DNA from: Duganella dendranthematis
Lineage (GTDB): Bacteria > Pseudomonadota > Gammaproteobacteria > Burkholderiales > Burkholderiaceae_D
NCBI RefSeq assembly: GCF_012849375.1
Contig: NZ_CP051684.1
Span: 3,286,001 to 3,350,000, forward strand
Length of the DNA: 64,000 nt
Reading direction: 5' to 3'
Part shown: piece after piece, positions 15,130 through 25,078 of the stretch
How the letters are laid out: each line of letters begins with the position of its first letter
How positions within the stretch are numbered: the stretch's first letter is position 1
The notes under the pieces: generated by a model
Told to the model about the DNA's origin: nothing
The model's input: only the letters and a program-made list of their open reading frames with translations
Databases searched by the model: none
Made by a program: the position numbers and the translations under genes

Positions 15130-17004
15130 TTAGCTCGGAGAAATTGCTTTAGCTCGATTTTCAAGTACCTGTCCGAGTACGCCGATGTTTTCAGCCTGCG
15201 TATGGACGTTGGCCGTAATATCCGTACCCGGTGTTTCGAAGTGAAGTATTTCAGGATTTTCGTTGTTCGGCTTGATCATCCTTATGGAGGCTGTGCGTGA
15301 AATCATGGTGAAGAATCGTTCGTCAGGATTTGGCGTCGTTTTCAATTCAACCGCGATACGTTCAGTAACCTCTTCCTGCGTATGTCCCTTGGAGAGTAAG
15401 TGCTTTCTATATGCCGCGACGAATTTGGTTTTGTCGATATAACCACCGGGATACATCGCAATCCTTCCCACTATTCGTTTCACTTGCTGACTGAGTTCCG
15501 AACGCAAGTCGTACAACTCATCGCCAGATAGTTCGCTCATCCGGGTCACGAGATCGTCAATGGTTGCACGTACCGACGCAATATCGATTTTTGCGCTTGC
15601 TGCTCGTTCATACCTATTTTGCACAGTTCGCAATTCAGCTTCGACGTGCGTTCGTTGCTGTTCGAGCTGGCGAGCGCGTGCCTCAAATTGTTGAACCATG
15701 AGGCCGGACTCGATGGCCGTCATGATGTTCGCTTCCTTCTTCGAAATATCTTCGATGGATGCTTTGAGCAGTGTGATCTGTTCAGCTAGTGCCGTGATTT
15801 TTGATGTGGCGGCGTCGTCTAGCTGGAGGAAATGTTCAACGTCTAATCCTTGACAGTAGGTCAGTACGCTTTTCTCGAAGTACGGATACTCCCACGGCAC
15901 GTAGAGGCAATCTTTGCCGCCTTTTGCATGGGAACAAACAAGTAATTTGCTGCGAGGTCCGTTATGCCCCTTGTTCAGGTAAACCATTGGGCCTTGGCAG
16001 TATCCGCACCGCAAAAGGCCAGAGAATAAATTCGATAATCCCACACCTTTTCGACCAGCGCTTCCCGTTTTTCGTGACTGCACGGCGGACGACGCGAGCA
16101 AAAACACCTCATCGGAAATGATGCGCGGATAATAATTCAGGAATGGCTCACCTTCAGGCACACGCTTCCCGTCCACTACGATGTGAGGCTGAAACTCGCC
16201 AAGCACTGCTCGGTTACTCAGAATTTTCTTGATGTAAGAAACATGCCACATATTCTTAGCTCGCGCTCCGAACGTCGGCACGCCATTTTCGTTTAAACGC
16301 TTTGCAATGGTTGCAGCTCCAATGCCGTTACGCGTCCAATCGAAAATGTCCTGAACCAATTTCGTCTTGTGTGGCACGGCGATGTATTCACTGCGAGTAT
16401 CGTTCAGCTCGAGCCACCCCGGCGCTGATGCTGTCAGCTTAACCTTGTCGGCGTTTGCGCGTTTATTGGCCCATGCCTCTTTGATTCGCTTACTCTTCAT
16501 CAGCGATTCTTCGTGGGCGCGGGACATGATCGCGATAGATATGATGATATCGGTGAACTGCTTATCCGCTTTCTCTTTGCTGTATTCCATGCCGTCGGCC
16601 AAGGTGACCAGTTTGATCCCCTGATTGATGATCCGCATGAAGATTTCTAGTGCGTCAGTAATCTTCGCTCTGGATATACGGTCGAGCGATTCGACGAGCA
16701 AATATGAGCCGACAGGTACTATGCCTGACTCAACCGCTTTTAAGAAGGCGCCGAGTTGGCCATCGCGGATATTCGATTTGTCGAAGGCGGAAACACCTAG
16801 ATCGCGGTAGGTAAGGCGTTCGTCAAGGATGAGGCCGTGAGTCTCGGCATAGGCCAAGGACAATTCAGCTTGACGTCGGAATGAGTCGCCATTCTGCTGT
16901 TCAGGGGTGGAAAAACGGATGTAGGAGTATGCTTTTGGTGGACTGGACACAACGAGGTAAGACAGGTTTTTAACAGGGTTTAATATAACATAAGAGTAAA
17001 ACAA
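15130..17004 (-). CDS. Large serine recombinase, probable integrase of the element
   Basis: A 624-residue frame from a TTG at 17004; a GTG at 16950 is an alternative, and neither has a strong ribosome-binding site. The resolvase domain opens with AYSYIRFSTPEQQNGDS, where the Ser in RFST is the nucleophile. Conserved LLVESLDRISRAKI and the arginine-rich long helix follow. A recombinase domain follows, then a zinc ribbon whose first pair is CGYC in LLRCGYCQGPMVYLN (about 325-340) with later cysteines in CSHAKGGKDC. A long coiled coil (about 400-470) then precedes the C-terminus. Large serine recombinases integrate phages and islands without host factors. Placement directly at the comM junction makes it the likely integrase. 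The truncated comM frame runs into its 5' end, so the comM promoter may drive it. Confidence 0.9.
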   Translation of the reverse strand: MFYSYVILNPVKNLSYLVVSSPPKAYSYIRFSTPEQQNGDSFRRQAELSLAYAETHGLILDERLTYRDLGVSAFDKSNIRDGQLGAFLKAVESGIVPVGSYLLVESLDRISRAKITDALEIFMRIINQGIKLVTLADGMEYSKEKADKQFTDIIISIAIMSRAHEESLMKSKRIKEAWANKRANADKVKLTASAPGWLELNDTRSEYIAVPHKTKLVQDIFDWTRNGIGAATIAKRLNENGVPTFGARAKNMWHVSYIKKILSNRAVLGEFQPHIVVDGKRVPEGEPFLNYYPRIISDEVFLLASSAVQSRKTGSAGRKGVGLSNLFSGLLRCGYCQGPMVYLNKGHNGPRSKLLVCSHAKGGKDCLYVPWEYPYFEKSVLTYCQGLDVEHFLQLDDAATSKITALAEQITLLKASIEDISKKEANIMTAIESGLMVQQFEARARQLEQQRTHVEAELRTVQNRYERAASAKIDIASVRATIDDLVTRMSELSGDELYDLRSELSQQVKRIVGRIAMYPGGYIDKTKFVAAYRKHLLSKGHTQEEVTERIAVELKTTPNPDERFFTMISRTASIRMIKPNNENPEILHFETPGTDITANVHTQAENIGVLGQVLENRAKAISPS

Positions 17005-17711
17005 TATGTCCCATATGGCCCTATTTTGGTGGGGTTAATTGGCCCGATGGTTAGCACAGAATGATTGCCGGCCGCCGCCACTTCCAGCGCGCGCTTGACG
17101 AACAGTTGTCCTTTGACGTCGGCGAAGTCGGGATATTCTTGCGGCAGCACCACCGGTGCGGTCTCATGGCGCGACAACATGGTTTCTACCGATTTGCCGG
17201 CAAAGTGGCGGCAGACTTCCAGCAGCGATGCGGCGGGATAAATGGCGGCGTTCGATACCAGCGCCGCTTCGTCTGCATTGGCCATGGGCAGGATGAACGC
17301 CAGGCAGCCGCCGTCGCGGCGGGTGGCCAGCGACATCGCCAGGGCGCCGCGGATAGCGCGCAGTTCGCCGGACAGCGACAGCTCGCCGGCAAATTCATAC
17401 TGATGCAGGCGGCGCGAGGGAATTTGCTTGGAAGCAGCCAGGATGCCGAGCGCGATCGGCAGGTCGAAACGGCCGGATTCCTTGGGCAGGTCGGCGGGCG
17501 CCAGGTTGACGGTGATGCGTTGGGCGGGAAATTCAAAGCCGCCATTCTGGATGGCGGCGCGGACCCGGTCCTTGGCTTCTTTGACTTCGGTATCCGCCAG
17601 GCCGACGATGGTGAAGGCCGGCAGCCCGTTCGCCAGATGCACTTCGACGCTGACTTCCTGCGCCTCCATGCCGGCCAGGGCGCGGCTTTTCAGTATGGCA
17701 AGGATAGACAT
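16980..17711 (-). pseudogene. comM: comM (yifB) 5' fragment, interrupted by the element
   Basis: From MSILAILKSRALAGMEAQEV the first 224 codons encode a normal ComM N-terminal domain. They end at VLTIGP, exactly where the Walker A should continue as PGTGKS. Nineteen foreign codons from the element then lead to a stop at 16980. An in-frame TTG at 17738 exists, but the family start is the ATG at 17711. Intact ComM is a roughly 500-residue hexameric AAA+ branch-migration helicase that promotes natural transformation. This fragment lacks the whole ATPase and the Mg-chelatase C-terminal part, so it should be inactive. The other half should lie beyond the left edge. comM is a known island target in other bacteria, for example AbaR-type islands of Acinetobacter. 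Confidence 0.9.
17034..17045. mobile_element. Right-end attachment junction of the element in comM
   Basis: Homology to comM stops at the GGGCC of the Ile-Gly-Pro codons (minus strand, about 17045-17041), and element DNA begins at about 17040. GGCCC occurs at 17041-17045 and again at 17018-17022 in the element. The exact crossover dinucleotide cannot be fixed without the other junction or an empty site. Confidence 0.65.
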
Positions 17712-17840
17712 GACCGGGGGCTGGACGAGAAGAACCAACCGCCAGCGTAATCCGGCCCCCGGCCGGCTAGCTTGCGCTAGGCCAAACCATCTAGTATTTT
17801 CTGTGACAACATTTATCTTTTACTACAATTGGAGGAGTGA

Positions 17841-18938
17841 ATGGCGACTATTGACGCTGCGGTTCCCGCGCAAAGCGAATTTGCTGATTGGCTGAGCAGG
17901 CTGCATGACTTTCTGTTAAAGGCTGGGAAAATCGCCGGTCTAATCGGAGCTTGCTGCGGATTTATTTATCTGCTTGCTTTTACCATGCAAACCGGCATCC
18001 CGTTTCCGCTTGAGCTGAACGTCTTGCCGACCACTTTATTAATCGTAGGGCTAACATCATTGGTTGCGTCTTTTATTGTCATTGCCGGGATGCTGATTCC
18101 TGCAATGACGGTGGACGACTTCGACTTCACCGGCGGGTACTTTAAAGCGTTTGACCAGCCCACTGCGATGGGGCGCCACCGTCTTAAACGCTACCTTCGG
18201 TGTACATGGATTCCGATGGCGCTCGCATTGGCGGGCTTGCTGCTTATCACCGGTATCATCGGTAAGCGATGGGAGGTGAGGGTACTCGGCTTACTTCTTA
18301 CCGCGGTCTCCGCTGGCTGGGTATTCTTTACTCCTAGAATCCTTGGAAGATTCGAAGACAAACGCTTGCCGTATTTTTTCGCAACCTTCGGCCAGATTGC
18401 CATGTCAGCACTGGCGTATCTGCTGACGATCATCGTTTTCGGCATGATGTTTCCTGAAACCGGGCAGTGGCCATCCTGGCTCGGCGGGTTAGTGACCCTG
18501 CTGGTGTTTTCTCCCATTCATGCACTGGTTTCGATACCAATTTCAAAAGGCGGAAGTGGCGCCATTCTCCAGCCGCCGTACTATAAGCGAGAGACGATTC
18601 CCGCCATGCGGGTCGCATTATTCCTTGCTGCGACCTGGACAATCAGCTCTGTCATCCTGCCGCAAATGACTAGCAAGGTAGGCGGTGCGGCCTTACGTGT
18701 ATTTCATGTTGGCGGCGGCTTGCCAGTTCAAATTTGCTTGAAAAGCAAACCTGCGGACAGCATAGCCAAACGCTTGGGATTTGGTGTGGATGACTGCTCG
18801 CTGCAACTTTCAATGCAGCTCGATATAGGAGACCGCTTTTACGTCTCCCTACTGGGTGAGTCGCCGGGGGAACCGGTGTATTTCAGACAGGACGATATTC
18901 GTCAAAAAATTTACTTCAAGCCCGCCAGTAAAAAATAA
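17841..18938 (+). CDS. Multi-pass inner-membrane protein of unknown function
   Basis: A 365-residue protein with a clear GGAGG five bases before the ATG. After a polar N-terminus, hydrophobic spans are visible near residues 30-50, 62-85, 125-140, 148-165, 178-200, 208-228 and 255-275. A periplasmic or cytoplasmic C-terminal domain of about 80 residues contains two cysteines (CLKSKP and DDCSLQL). I do not recognise a family. It is divergent from comM and convergent with ubiK, and base composition matches the chromosome, so it lies outside the element. Confidence 0.65.
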   Translation: MATIDAAVPAQSEFADWLSRLHDFLLKAGKIAGLIGACCGFIYLLAFTMQTGIPFPLELNVLPTTLLIVGLTSLVASFIVIAGMLIPAMTVDDFDFTGGYFKAFDQPTAMGRHRLKRYLRCTWIPMALALAGLLLITGIIGKRWEVRVLGLLLTAVSAGWVFFTPRILGRFEDKRLPYFFATFGQIAMSALAYLLTIIVFGMMFPETGQWPSWLGGLVTLLVFSPIHALVSIPISKGGSGAILQPPYYKRETIPAMRVALFLAATWTISSVILPQMTSKVGGAALRVFHVGGGLPVQICLKSKPADSIAKRLGFGVDDCSLQLSMQLDIGDRFYVSLLGESPGEPVYFRQDDIRQKIYFKPASKK

Positions 18939-18946
18939 GGCGCAGC

Positions 18947-18978
18947 AGCCCCCGCGGCGCTGGGCCGCCAGCGGGGCT
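18947..18978. terminator. Bidirectional terminator-like hairpin
   Basis: AGCCCCCGC pairs with GCGGGGCT (one bulge), with GGCG/CGCC pairing inside, between the convergent membrane-protein gene and ubiK. There is no T run. Confidence 0.45.
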
Positions 18979-18990
18979 TACCGTCTGCAT

Positions 18991-19230
18991 TTAGGGGTTG
19001 GCCTTGCCTTCCAGCTCGGCCAGGCGGCTTTCCAGCGCTTCCAGCTTGGCGCGGGTCTTGGCCAGCACCTGGGTCTGGATGTCGAATTCCTCGCGGGTCA
19101 CCAGGTCCAGCTTGGAAAAACCTTGCGTCATCATGGACTTGACGTTCTTCTCAATGTCCTTTGCTGGTGAATTTTCGATGGCTTGGCTGATCTTGTTTTG
19201 CAAGTCATTAAAAAAAGTGTTCATATCCAT
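18991..19230 (-). CDS. ubiK: Ubiquinone biosynthesis accessory factor UbiK
   Basis: A 79-residue member of the YqiC/BMFP family. The N-terminal half has MDMNTFFNDLQNKISQAI and then 'KDIEKNVKSMMTQGFSKLDL'. The C-terminal half is a trimeric coiled coil (AKTRAKLEALESRLAELE). UbiK assists the aerobic ubiquinone-synthesis complex and binds UbiJ and lipid. In related genomes it is a usual neighbour of comM and of the glnK-amtB region, which supports the gene order before the island inserted. Its promoter overlaps the NtrC-site region of the divergent torF operon. Confidence 0.85.
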   Translation of the reverse strand: MDMNTFFNDLQNKISQAIENSPAKDIEKNVKSMMTQGFSKLDLVTREEFDIQTQVLAKTRAKLEALESRLAELEGKANP

Positions 19231-19260
19231 AATATTCCTTGATCTAGTGGGTCTGTCGTT

Positions 19261-19296
19261 GCACCATCACGGTGCGACTCGGCGTCAATGTGGTGC
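19261..19296. promoter_or_regulatory. Tandem NtrC-type enhancer sites
   Basis: GCACC-ATCAC-GGTGC (19261-19275) is a perfect match to the NtrC dyad GCACC-N5-GGTGC. A weaker copy with intact right arm GGTGC lies at 19282-19296, 21 bp on, which is two helical turns. They lie about 105 to 140 bp upstream of the sigma-54 promoter. Confidence 0.75.
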
Positions 19297-19400
19297 GAAA
19301 CCGCCGAAATCCCGCTGGCCGCTCGTCAGCATTCTCACTTTGGGGTGAGCGGGGCCATTATCAACCATGATACGCCACCTGTTTGCTGAACAACATTAGC

Positions 19401-19416
19401 TGGCACACATTCTGCT
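19401..19416 (+). promoter_or_regulatory. Sigma-54 promoter of torF-glnK-amtB
   Basis: TGGCACACATTCTGCT fits the -24/-12 consensus TGGCAC-N5-TTGCW with the invariant GG-N10-GC. It lies about 90 bases before torF. With the NtrC sites this predicts induction under nitrogen limitation. Confidence 0.8.
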
Positions 19417-19506
19417 AAAGAAGCCATGAATGCTTTCATCGCTTCGCTTAACAAGGATTTTAAACCGCAACTGCTAATCAAGTTCAACTCACTAGGAAAA
19501 ACAATT

Positions 19507-20603
<1,097 letters not shown>

Positions 20604-20616
20604 GAGGATGATGAGA

Positions 20617-22155
20617 ATGAAGAAAACTATAACAAGCGTGCTGGCTGGGGTCTCCATCCTGTTTGCATTGGCCGCACCTGTGCACGCCCAGGACGCCAAA
20701 CCGGCGGATGCGCCTGTCGCTGCGGCTGCCGCCTCGGCGCCAGCACCGGCCGCCGCACCAGCGCCTGCCGCTGCCGCACCGGCTGAAGCCGCGCCAGCTG
20801 CTGCCGCGCCAGCCGCCGCCGCACCGACCCCGCAGAAGGGCGACACCGCCTGGATGATGGTCTCGACGCTGCTGGTGATCCTGATGACGATTCCTGGCCT
20901 GGCGCTGTTCTACGGCGGCCTGGTCCGTTCCAAGAACATGCTGTCGGTGCTGATGCAAGTATTCATGGTGTTCGCGCTGATCATCGTGCTGTGGTGCATC
21001 TACGGTTACTCGCTGGCGTTCACCGAAGGCAATGCGTTCTTCGGCAACCTGCATGACCGCACCTTCCTGAACAATATCTGGGATCCGGTCAAAGGCACGT
21101 TCGCCTACGCCGCCACCTTCAGCAAAGGCGTCGTCATTCCCGAGTTCGTGTACGTGGCGTTCCAGGGTACTTTCGCCGCCATCACCTGCGGCCTGATCAT
21201 CGGCGCCTTCGCCGAGCGCGCCAAGTTCACCGCCGTGCTGGCGTTCATCGTGATCTGGTTCACCTTCGCTTACCTGCCAATGGCGCACATGGTCTGGTTC
21301 TGGACCGGCCCGGACGCGATCAAGGACGCCGCCACGCTGGCGTCGGAAACCGCCAAAGGCGGCTTCCTGTTCCAGAAAGGCGCGCTCGACTTCGCCGGCG
21401 GCACCGTGGTGCACATCAACGCCGCAGTTGCCGGCCTGGTCGGTGCTTTCATGATCGGCAAACGCGTCGGCTACGGCCGCGAATCGATGGCCCCGCACTC
21501 GGTCACCATGACCATGATCGGCGCCTCGCTGCTGTGGGTGGGCTGGTTCGGTTTCAACGCCGGCTCGGCGCTGGAAGCTGCTGACATCGCCGGCCTGGCG
21601 TTCATCAACACCCTGCTGGCAACCGCCGCCGCGACCGTGGCCTGGGTCTTCGCCGAATGGATTTTCAAAGGCAAACCATCGATGCTGGGCGGTGCTTCGG
21701 GTGCGGTGGCAGGTCTGGTCGCCATCACCCCGGCCTGCGGTTTCGTCGGTCCAATGGGCGCACTGATCATCGGCCTGCTGGCTGGCGTGGTCTGCCTGTG
21801 GGGCGTGAACGGCCTGAAACGCCTGCTGGGCGCCGATGACTCGCTGGACGTGTTCGGCGTGCACGGCGTCGGCGGTATCCTGGGCGCGATCCTGACCGGT
21901 GTGTTCGCTGCACCGTCGCTGGGCGGCCAGGGCGTATTCGACTATGTTGCCAACAAGGCATCGGCTGACTACTCGATCTCGTCGCAAGTGATCGTGCAGG
22001 CGACCGGCGTCGGCGTGACCATCCTGTGGTCCGGCATCGTGTCGATCATCGCTTACAAGCTGGTGGACATCGTTATCGGTCTGCGCGTTCCGGAAGAAGA
22101 AGAACGCGAAGGTCTGGACATCACCACCCACGGCGAGTCGGCATATCACTCCTAA
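20617..22155 (+). CDS. amtB: Ammonium channel AmtB
   Basis: About 512 residues from the ATG nine bases after AGAGG; ATGs at 20608 and 20611 are too close to that site. A signal peptide (TSVLAGVSILFALAAPVHAQ) is followed by an unusually long Ala/Pro linker (about 50 residues), then eleven membrane spans of the Amt family. The twin-His pore residues are seen in LPMAHMVWFW and DVFGVHGVGG. AmtB passes ammonium/ammonia and is gated by GlnK from the preceding gene. A strong terminator follows. Confidence 0.95.
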   Translation: MKKTITSVLAGVSILFALAAPVHAQDAKPADAPVAAAAASAPAPAAAPAPAAAAPAEAAPAAAAPAAAAPTPQKGDTAWMMVSTLLVILMTIPGLALFYGGLVRSKNMLSVLMQVFMVFALIIVLWCIYGYSLAFTEGNAFFGNLHDRTFLNNIWDPVKGTFAYAATFSKGVVIPEFVYVAFQGTFAAITCGLIIGAFAERAKFTAVLAFIVIWFTFAYLPMAHMVWFWTGPDAIKDAATLASETAKGGFLFQKGALDFAGGTVVHINAAVAGLVGAFMIGKRVGYGRESMAPHSVTMTMIGASLLWVGWFGFNAGSALEAADIAGLAFINTLLATAAATVAWVFAEWIFKGKPSMLGGASGAVAGLVAITPACGFVGPMGALIIGLLAGVVCLWGVNGLKRLLGADDSLDVFGVHGVGGILGAILTGVFAAPSLGGQGVFDYVANKASADYSISSQVIVQATGVGVTILWSGIVSIIAYKLVDIVIGLRVPEEEEREGLDITTHGESAYHS

Positions 22156-22183
22156 ACCCATTCTTAATTAACAAGTTTTCATC

Positions 22184-22211
22184 AAAAAGCGCCCTGCGGG
22201 GCGCTTTTTTT
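22184..22211 (+). terminator. Strong rho-independent terminator after amtB
   Basis: AAAAAGCGCC pairs with GGCGCTTTTT around a short CTGCG loop, ending in a run of seven T. It separates the nitrogen operon from gshA. Confidence 0.9.
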
Positions 22212-22282
22212 ATTTCCAGCCTTTAAAATGATGTTTTTGCCCTCATTTGGCATAGTCCGCACGGTAATAAGGAAGTAATAAC

Positions 22283-23584
22283 ATGGTTCCCCACCTCGTC
22301 ACGGCCCTGAGCGGACCACTGCTCGACCTGGAAGAAAAAATCCTGGCCGCCACTCCCGCAATCGAACGCTGGTTCCGCCTGGAATGGCAGGAGCATACGC
22401 CGCCGTTTTATTGCTCGGTTGATATGAGGAATGCCGGCTACAAGCTGGCGCCGGTGGATACCAACCTGTTCCCCGGCGGCTTCAATATGCTGGCCACCGA
22501 GATGCTGCCGTTGTCGGTGCAGGCCGCCATGGCCGCGATCGACAAGTATTGCCCGGACGCGCGCAACCTGTTGCTGATCCCCGAAGTGACGCAGCGCCAC
22601 CCGACCTACTGGCAGAACGTGGCCCGGCTGATGCAGATTTTCCGCCAGACCGGCCTGCATGTGCGGCTCGGTTCGCTGTCGCCGGAGGTCACCGCGCCGA
22701 CGCCGATCGCTCTGCCGGATGGCAATATGCTGGTGGTCGAGCCGCTGGTGCGCTCGCCGAACGGCCGCCGCGTCGGCCTGAAAGACTTCGATCCATGCAC
22801 GATTCTGCTGAATAACGACCTGTCGGCCGGCATTCCGGAGATCCTGCAGAACATCCACGAGCAGAGCCTGCTGCCGCCGCTGCACGCCGGCTGGGCGCTG
22901 CGCCGCAAGAGCAATCACCTGAACGCCTATGACGAGGTGTGTAAGAAGTTCGGCAAGCTGATCGGCGTCGATCCGTGGATGCTGAACCCGCTGCACGCCA
23001 AGTGCGACGCCGTCAATTTCCGCACCGGCGAGGGCTACGACTGCCTGGCCGCAAACATCGACACGCTGCTGGCCAAGATCAAGAAGAAGTACAAGGAATA
23101 CGGCATGAAGGAGCAGAAGCCCTTCGTGATCGTCAAGCCGGACGCCGGCACCTACGGCACCAGCATCCTGACCATCAAGGATTCCAGCGAGATCAAGGAC
23201 CTGACCCAGGCCCAGCGCGACAAGATGATCGTCATCAAGGATGGCAAGGAAGTGACCGACTTCATCATCCAGGAAGGCGTGCCGACGTTCGAGAGCATCC
23301 GCGAGGCGGTGGCCGAGCCGGTGGTGTACATGATCGACCGTTATGTGGTGGGTGGCTTCTACCGCATCCACGCCGAGAAGGGGATCGACCAGAACCTGAA
23401 CGCGCCCGGTTCTCAGTACGTGCCGCTGGCGTTCGCGCAGCAGCACGCGGTGCCGGACCTTAAGGCTAAGCCGGGCACGGCGGCGCCGAACCGCTTCTAT
23501 GTGTACGGCGTGGTGGCGCGGCTGGCGCTGCTGGCGGCGTCGCTCGAAATGGAACGCACCGACCCGAATCCGGAGGTCTACTGA
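22283..23584 (+). CDS. gshA: Glutamate-cysteine ligase (proteobacterial TIGR02049 type)
   Basis: A 433-residue protein of the Acidithiobacillus-type GshA family rather than the E. coli type. Features include SVDMRNAGYKLAPVDTNLFP near residue 45-64, which is a family signature. Further on are 'FVIVKPDAGTYGTSIL' (ATP-grasp-like nucleotide site, about 281-296) and 'YMIDRYVVGGFYRIH' (about 349-363). It makes gamma-glutamylcysteine, the first step of glutathione synthesis, in the cytosol. gshB follows 52 bp later, so the two steps are together. Confidence 0.92.
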   Translation: MVPHLVTALSGPLLDLEEKILAATPAIERWFRLEWQEHTPPFYCSVDMRNAGYKLAPVDTNLFPGGFNMLATEMLPLSVQAAMAAIDKYCPDARNLLLIPEVTQRHPTYWQNVARLMQIFRQTGLHVRLGSLSPEVTAPTPIALPDGNMLVVEPLVRSPNGRRVGLKDFDPCTILLNNDLSAGIPEILQNIHEQSLLPPLHAGWALRRKSNHLNAYDEVCKKFGKLIGVDPWMLNPLHAKCDAVNFRTGEGYDCLAANIDTLLAKIKKKYKEYGMKEQKPFVIVKPDAGTYGTSILTIKDSSEIKDLTQAQRDKMIVIKDGKEVTDFIIQEGVPTFESIREAVAEPVVYMIDRYVVGGFYRIHAEKGIDQNLNAPGSQYVPLAFAQQHAVPDLKAKPGTAAPNRFYVYGVVARLALLAASLEMERTDPNPEVY

Positions 23585-23636
23585 GCGGTTTGCGGATCTC
23601 GGCTAAAATCAGGCATTAACTCTACTGGATGCACCC

Positions 23637-24584
23637 ATGAAAATCGCTTTCCTCGCCGATCCGCTGTCGACCTTCAAGACCTACAAGGATTCCACCTACG
23701 CCATGATGGTGGAGGCGAACCAGCGCGGCCATGAGGTGTACGCCTTCCAGCAGAAAGACATGGCGGTCGAGCAGGGCGTGGTCACGGCGCGCGTGCAGCG
23801 CATCAGCTTTACCGGCGATCCGAAAGACTGGTACCGCGCCGCCGATCCGGTGGAAACCAATCTCGGCGAGTTCGACGCCATCCTGCAGCGCAAGGATCCG
23901 CCGTTCGACATGGAATACGTCTACAGCACCTACCTGCTGGAGCTGGCCGAGAAGCAGGGCGCCAAGGTGTTCAACAAGCCGTCCGCCATCCGCGACCACA
24001 ATGAAAAGGTCGCCATCACCCAGTTCAGCGAATTCACCTCGCCGACGCTGGTGACCGGCGACGAAGCGCGCATCCGCGCCTTCCAGAAGCAGCACGGCGA
24101 CATCATCCTCAAGCCGCTGGACGGCATGGGCGGCGCCGGCATCTTCCGCATCGGTGCCGACGGCATGAACCTGGGCTCGGTCATCGAGACGCTGACCGGC
24201 AACGGCAAGTACACCATCATGGCCCAGCGCTTCATTCCGGCCATCGACAAGGGCGACAAGCGCATCCTGGTGATCAACGGCAAACCGGTGCCGTTCTCGC
24301 TGGCGCGCATCCCGCAAAACGGCGAAGTGCGCGGCAATCTGGCGGCCGGCGGCATCGGCGTGGCGCAGCCGCTGACCGAGCGGGACTTTGAAATCGCCAA
24401 TGCGCTGGGACCGATTCTGGCCGCCCGCGGCCTGTTACTGGTAGGATTAGATGTTATCGGTGATTTCCTGACGGAAGTAAACGTCACCAGCCCGACCTGC
24501 TTCCAGGAGATTACCCAGCAGGCCGGCTTCCCGGTGGCGGCCACTTTCATCGATGCGGTGGAAGCGGCGGCAGCGGGGAAATAA
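23637..24584 (+). CDS. gshB: Glutathione synthetase
   Basis: A 315-residue ATP-grasp enzyme. It starts MKIAFLADPLSTFKTYKDST as in other GshB. Further family features are ILQRKDPPFDMEYVYSTYLL (substrate binding), the ATP-grasp loop KPLDGMGGAGIFRIG (about 158-172) and the C-terminal GLDVIGDFLTEVNVTSPTC with metal-binding Glu and Asn. It adds glycine to gamma-glutamylcysteine. The gene lies between gshA and the PTS genes, all in the same direction. Confidence 0.95.
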   Translation: MKIAFLADPLSTFKTYKDSTYAMMVEANQRGHEVYAFQQKDMAVEQGVVTARVQRISFTGDPKDWYRAADPVETNLGEFDAILQRKDPPFDMEYVYSTYLLELAEKQGAKVFNKPSAIRDHNEKVAITQFSEFTSPTLVTGDEARIRAFQKQHGDIILKPLDGMGGAGIFRIGADGMNLGSVIETLTGNGKYTIMAQRFIPAIDKGDKRILVINGKPVPFSLARIPQNGEVRGNLAAGGIGVAQPLTERDFEIANALGPILAARGLLLVGLDVIGDFLTEVNVTSPTCFQEITQQAGFPVAATFIDAVEAAAAGK

Positions 24585-24631
24585 GTCTCCGGTGACAAGA
24601 AAATTCTAATCCTGACTGGCGGTTTAACAAT

Positions 24632-25039
24632 ATGGTAGGCATACTACTTATGACGCACGCGCCACTGGGGCAAGCCTTTCTTGCGGCTTGCGCCCACGTG
24701 TTCCGTGGTCCCACCGAGCACCTGGAAGCGATCGATGTGATCGCCGACCAGGACCTCGGCGAAGTCCAGGACCTGGCGGCGGCGGCCATCAAGCGTCTCG
24801 ACGATGGCGATGGCGTGCTGGTGATCACCGACGTCAAAGGTGGCACCCCCGCCAACTGCTGCAACCGGCTGGCCGACGCGGGCCGGGTGGAGGTGATTGC
24901 AGGCATCAGTTTGCCGATGCTGCTGCGCGCCATCACCTACCGCCGCGACACGCTGGATGTGGTGGTCGAGATGGCCCTGGCCGGCGCGCAAAGTGGAGCC
25001 GTGCGCGTCGACAACCGGATCCGCGTCGGGGAAACCTGA
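24632..25039 (+). CDS. PTS EIIA, mannose/fructose-family type
   Basis: A 135-residue EIIA-Man fold protein. The phosphorylated His lies in ILLMTHAPLGQAF (His 9), and the VLVITDVKGGTPANC segment (about 62-76) is the typical 'D..GGTP.N' motif. No EIIB, EIIC or EIID gene is nearby, so it probably serves regulation in an incomplete PTS together with the HPr and EI genes that follow, as in many betaproteobacteria. Confidence 0.9.
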   Translation: MVGILLMTHAPLGQAFLAACAHVFRGPTEHLEAIDVIADQDLGEVQDLAAAAIKRLDDGDGVLVITDVKGGTPANCCNRLADAGRVEVIAGISLPMLLRAITYRRDTLDVVVEMALAGAQSGAVRVDNRIRVGET

Positions 25040-25078
25040 CGATTTTTTGCAATGCGCATTGATTGAGACAAAACAAAA

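Noticed and set aside
1..17040. CRISPR array in the defence region
   Set aside because: No regularly spaced repeats with unique spacers occur; the only array is the iteron cluster, with its alternating orientation and long spacing.
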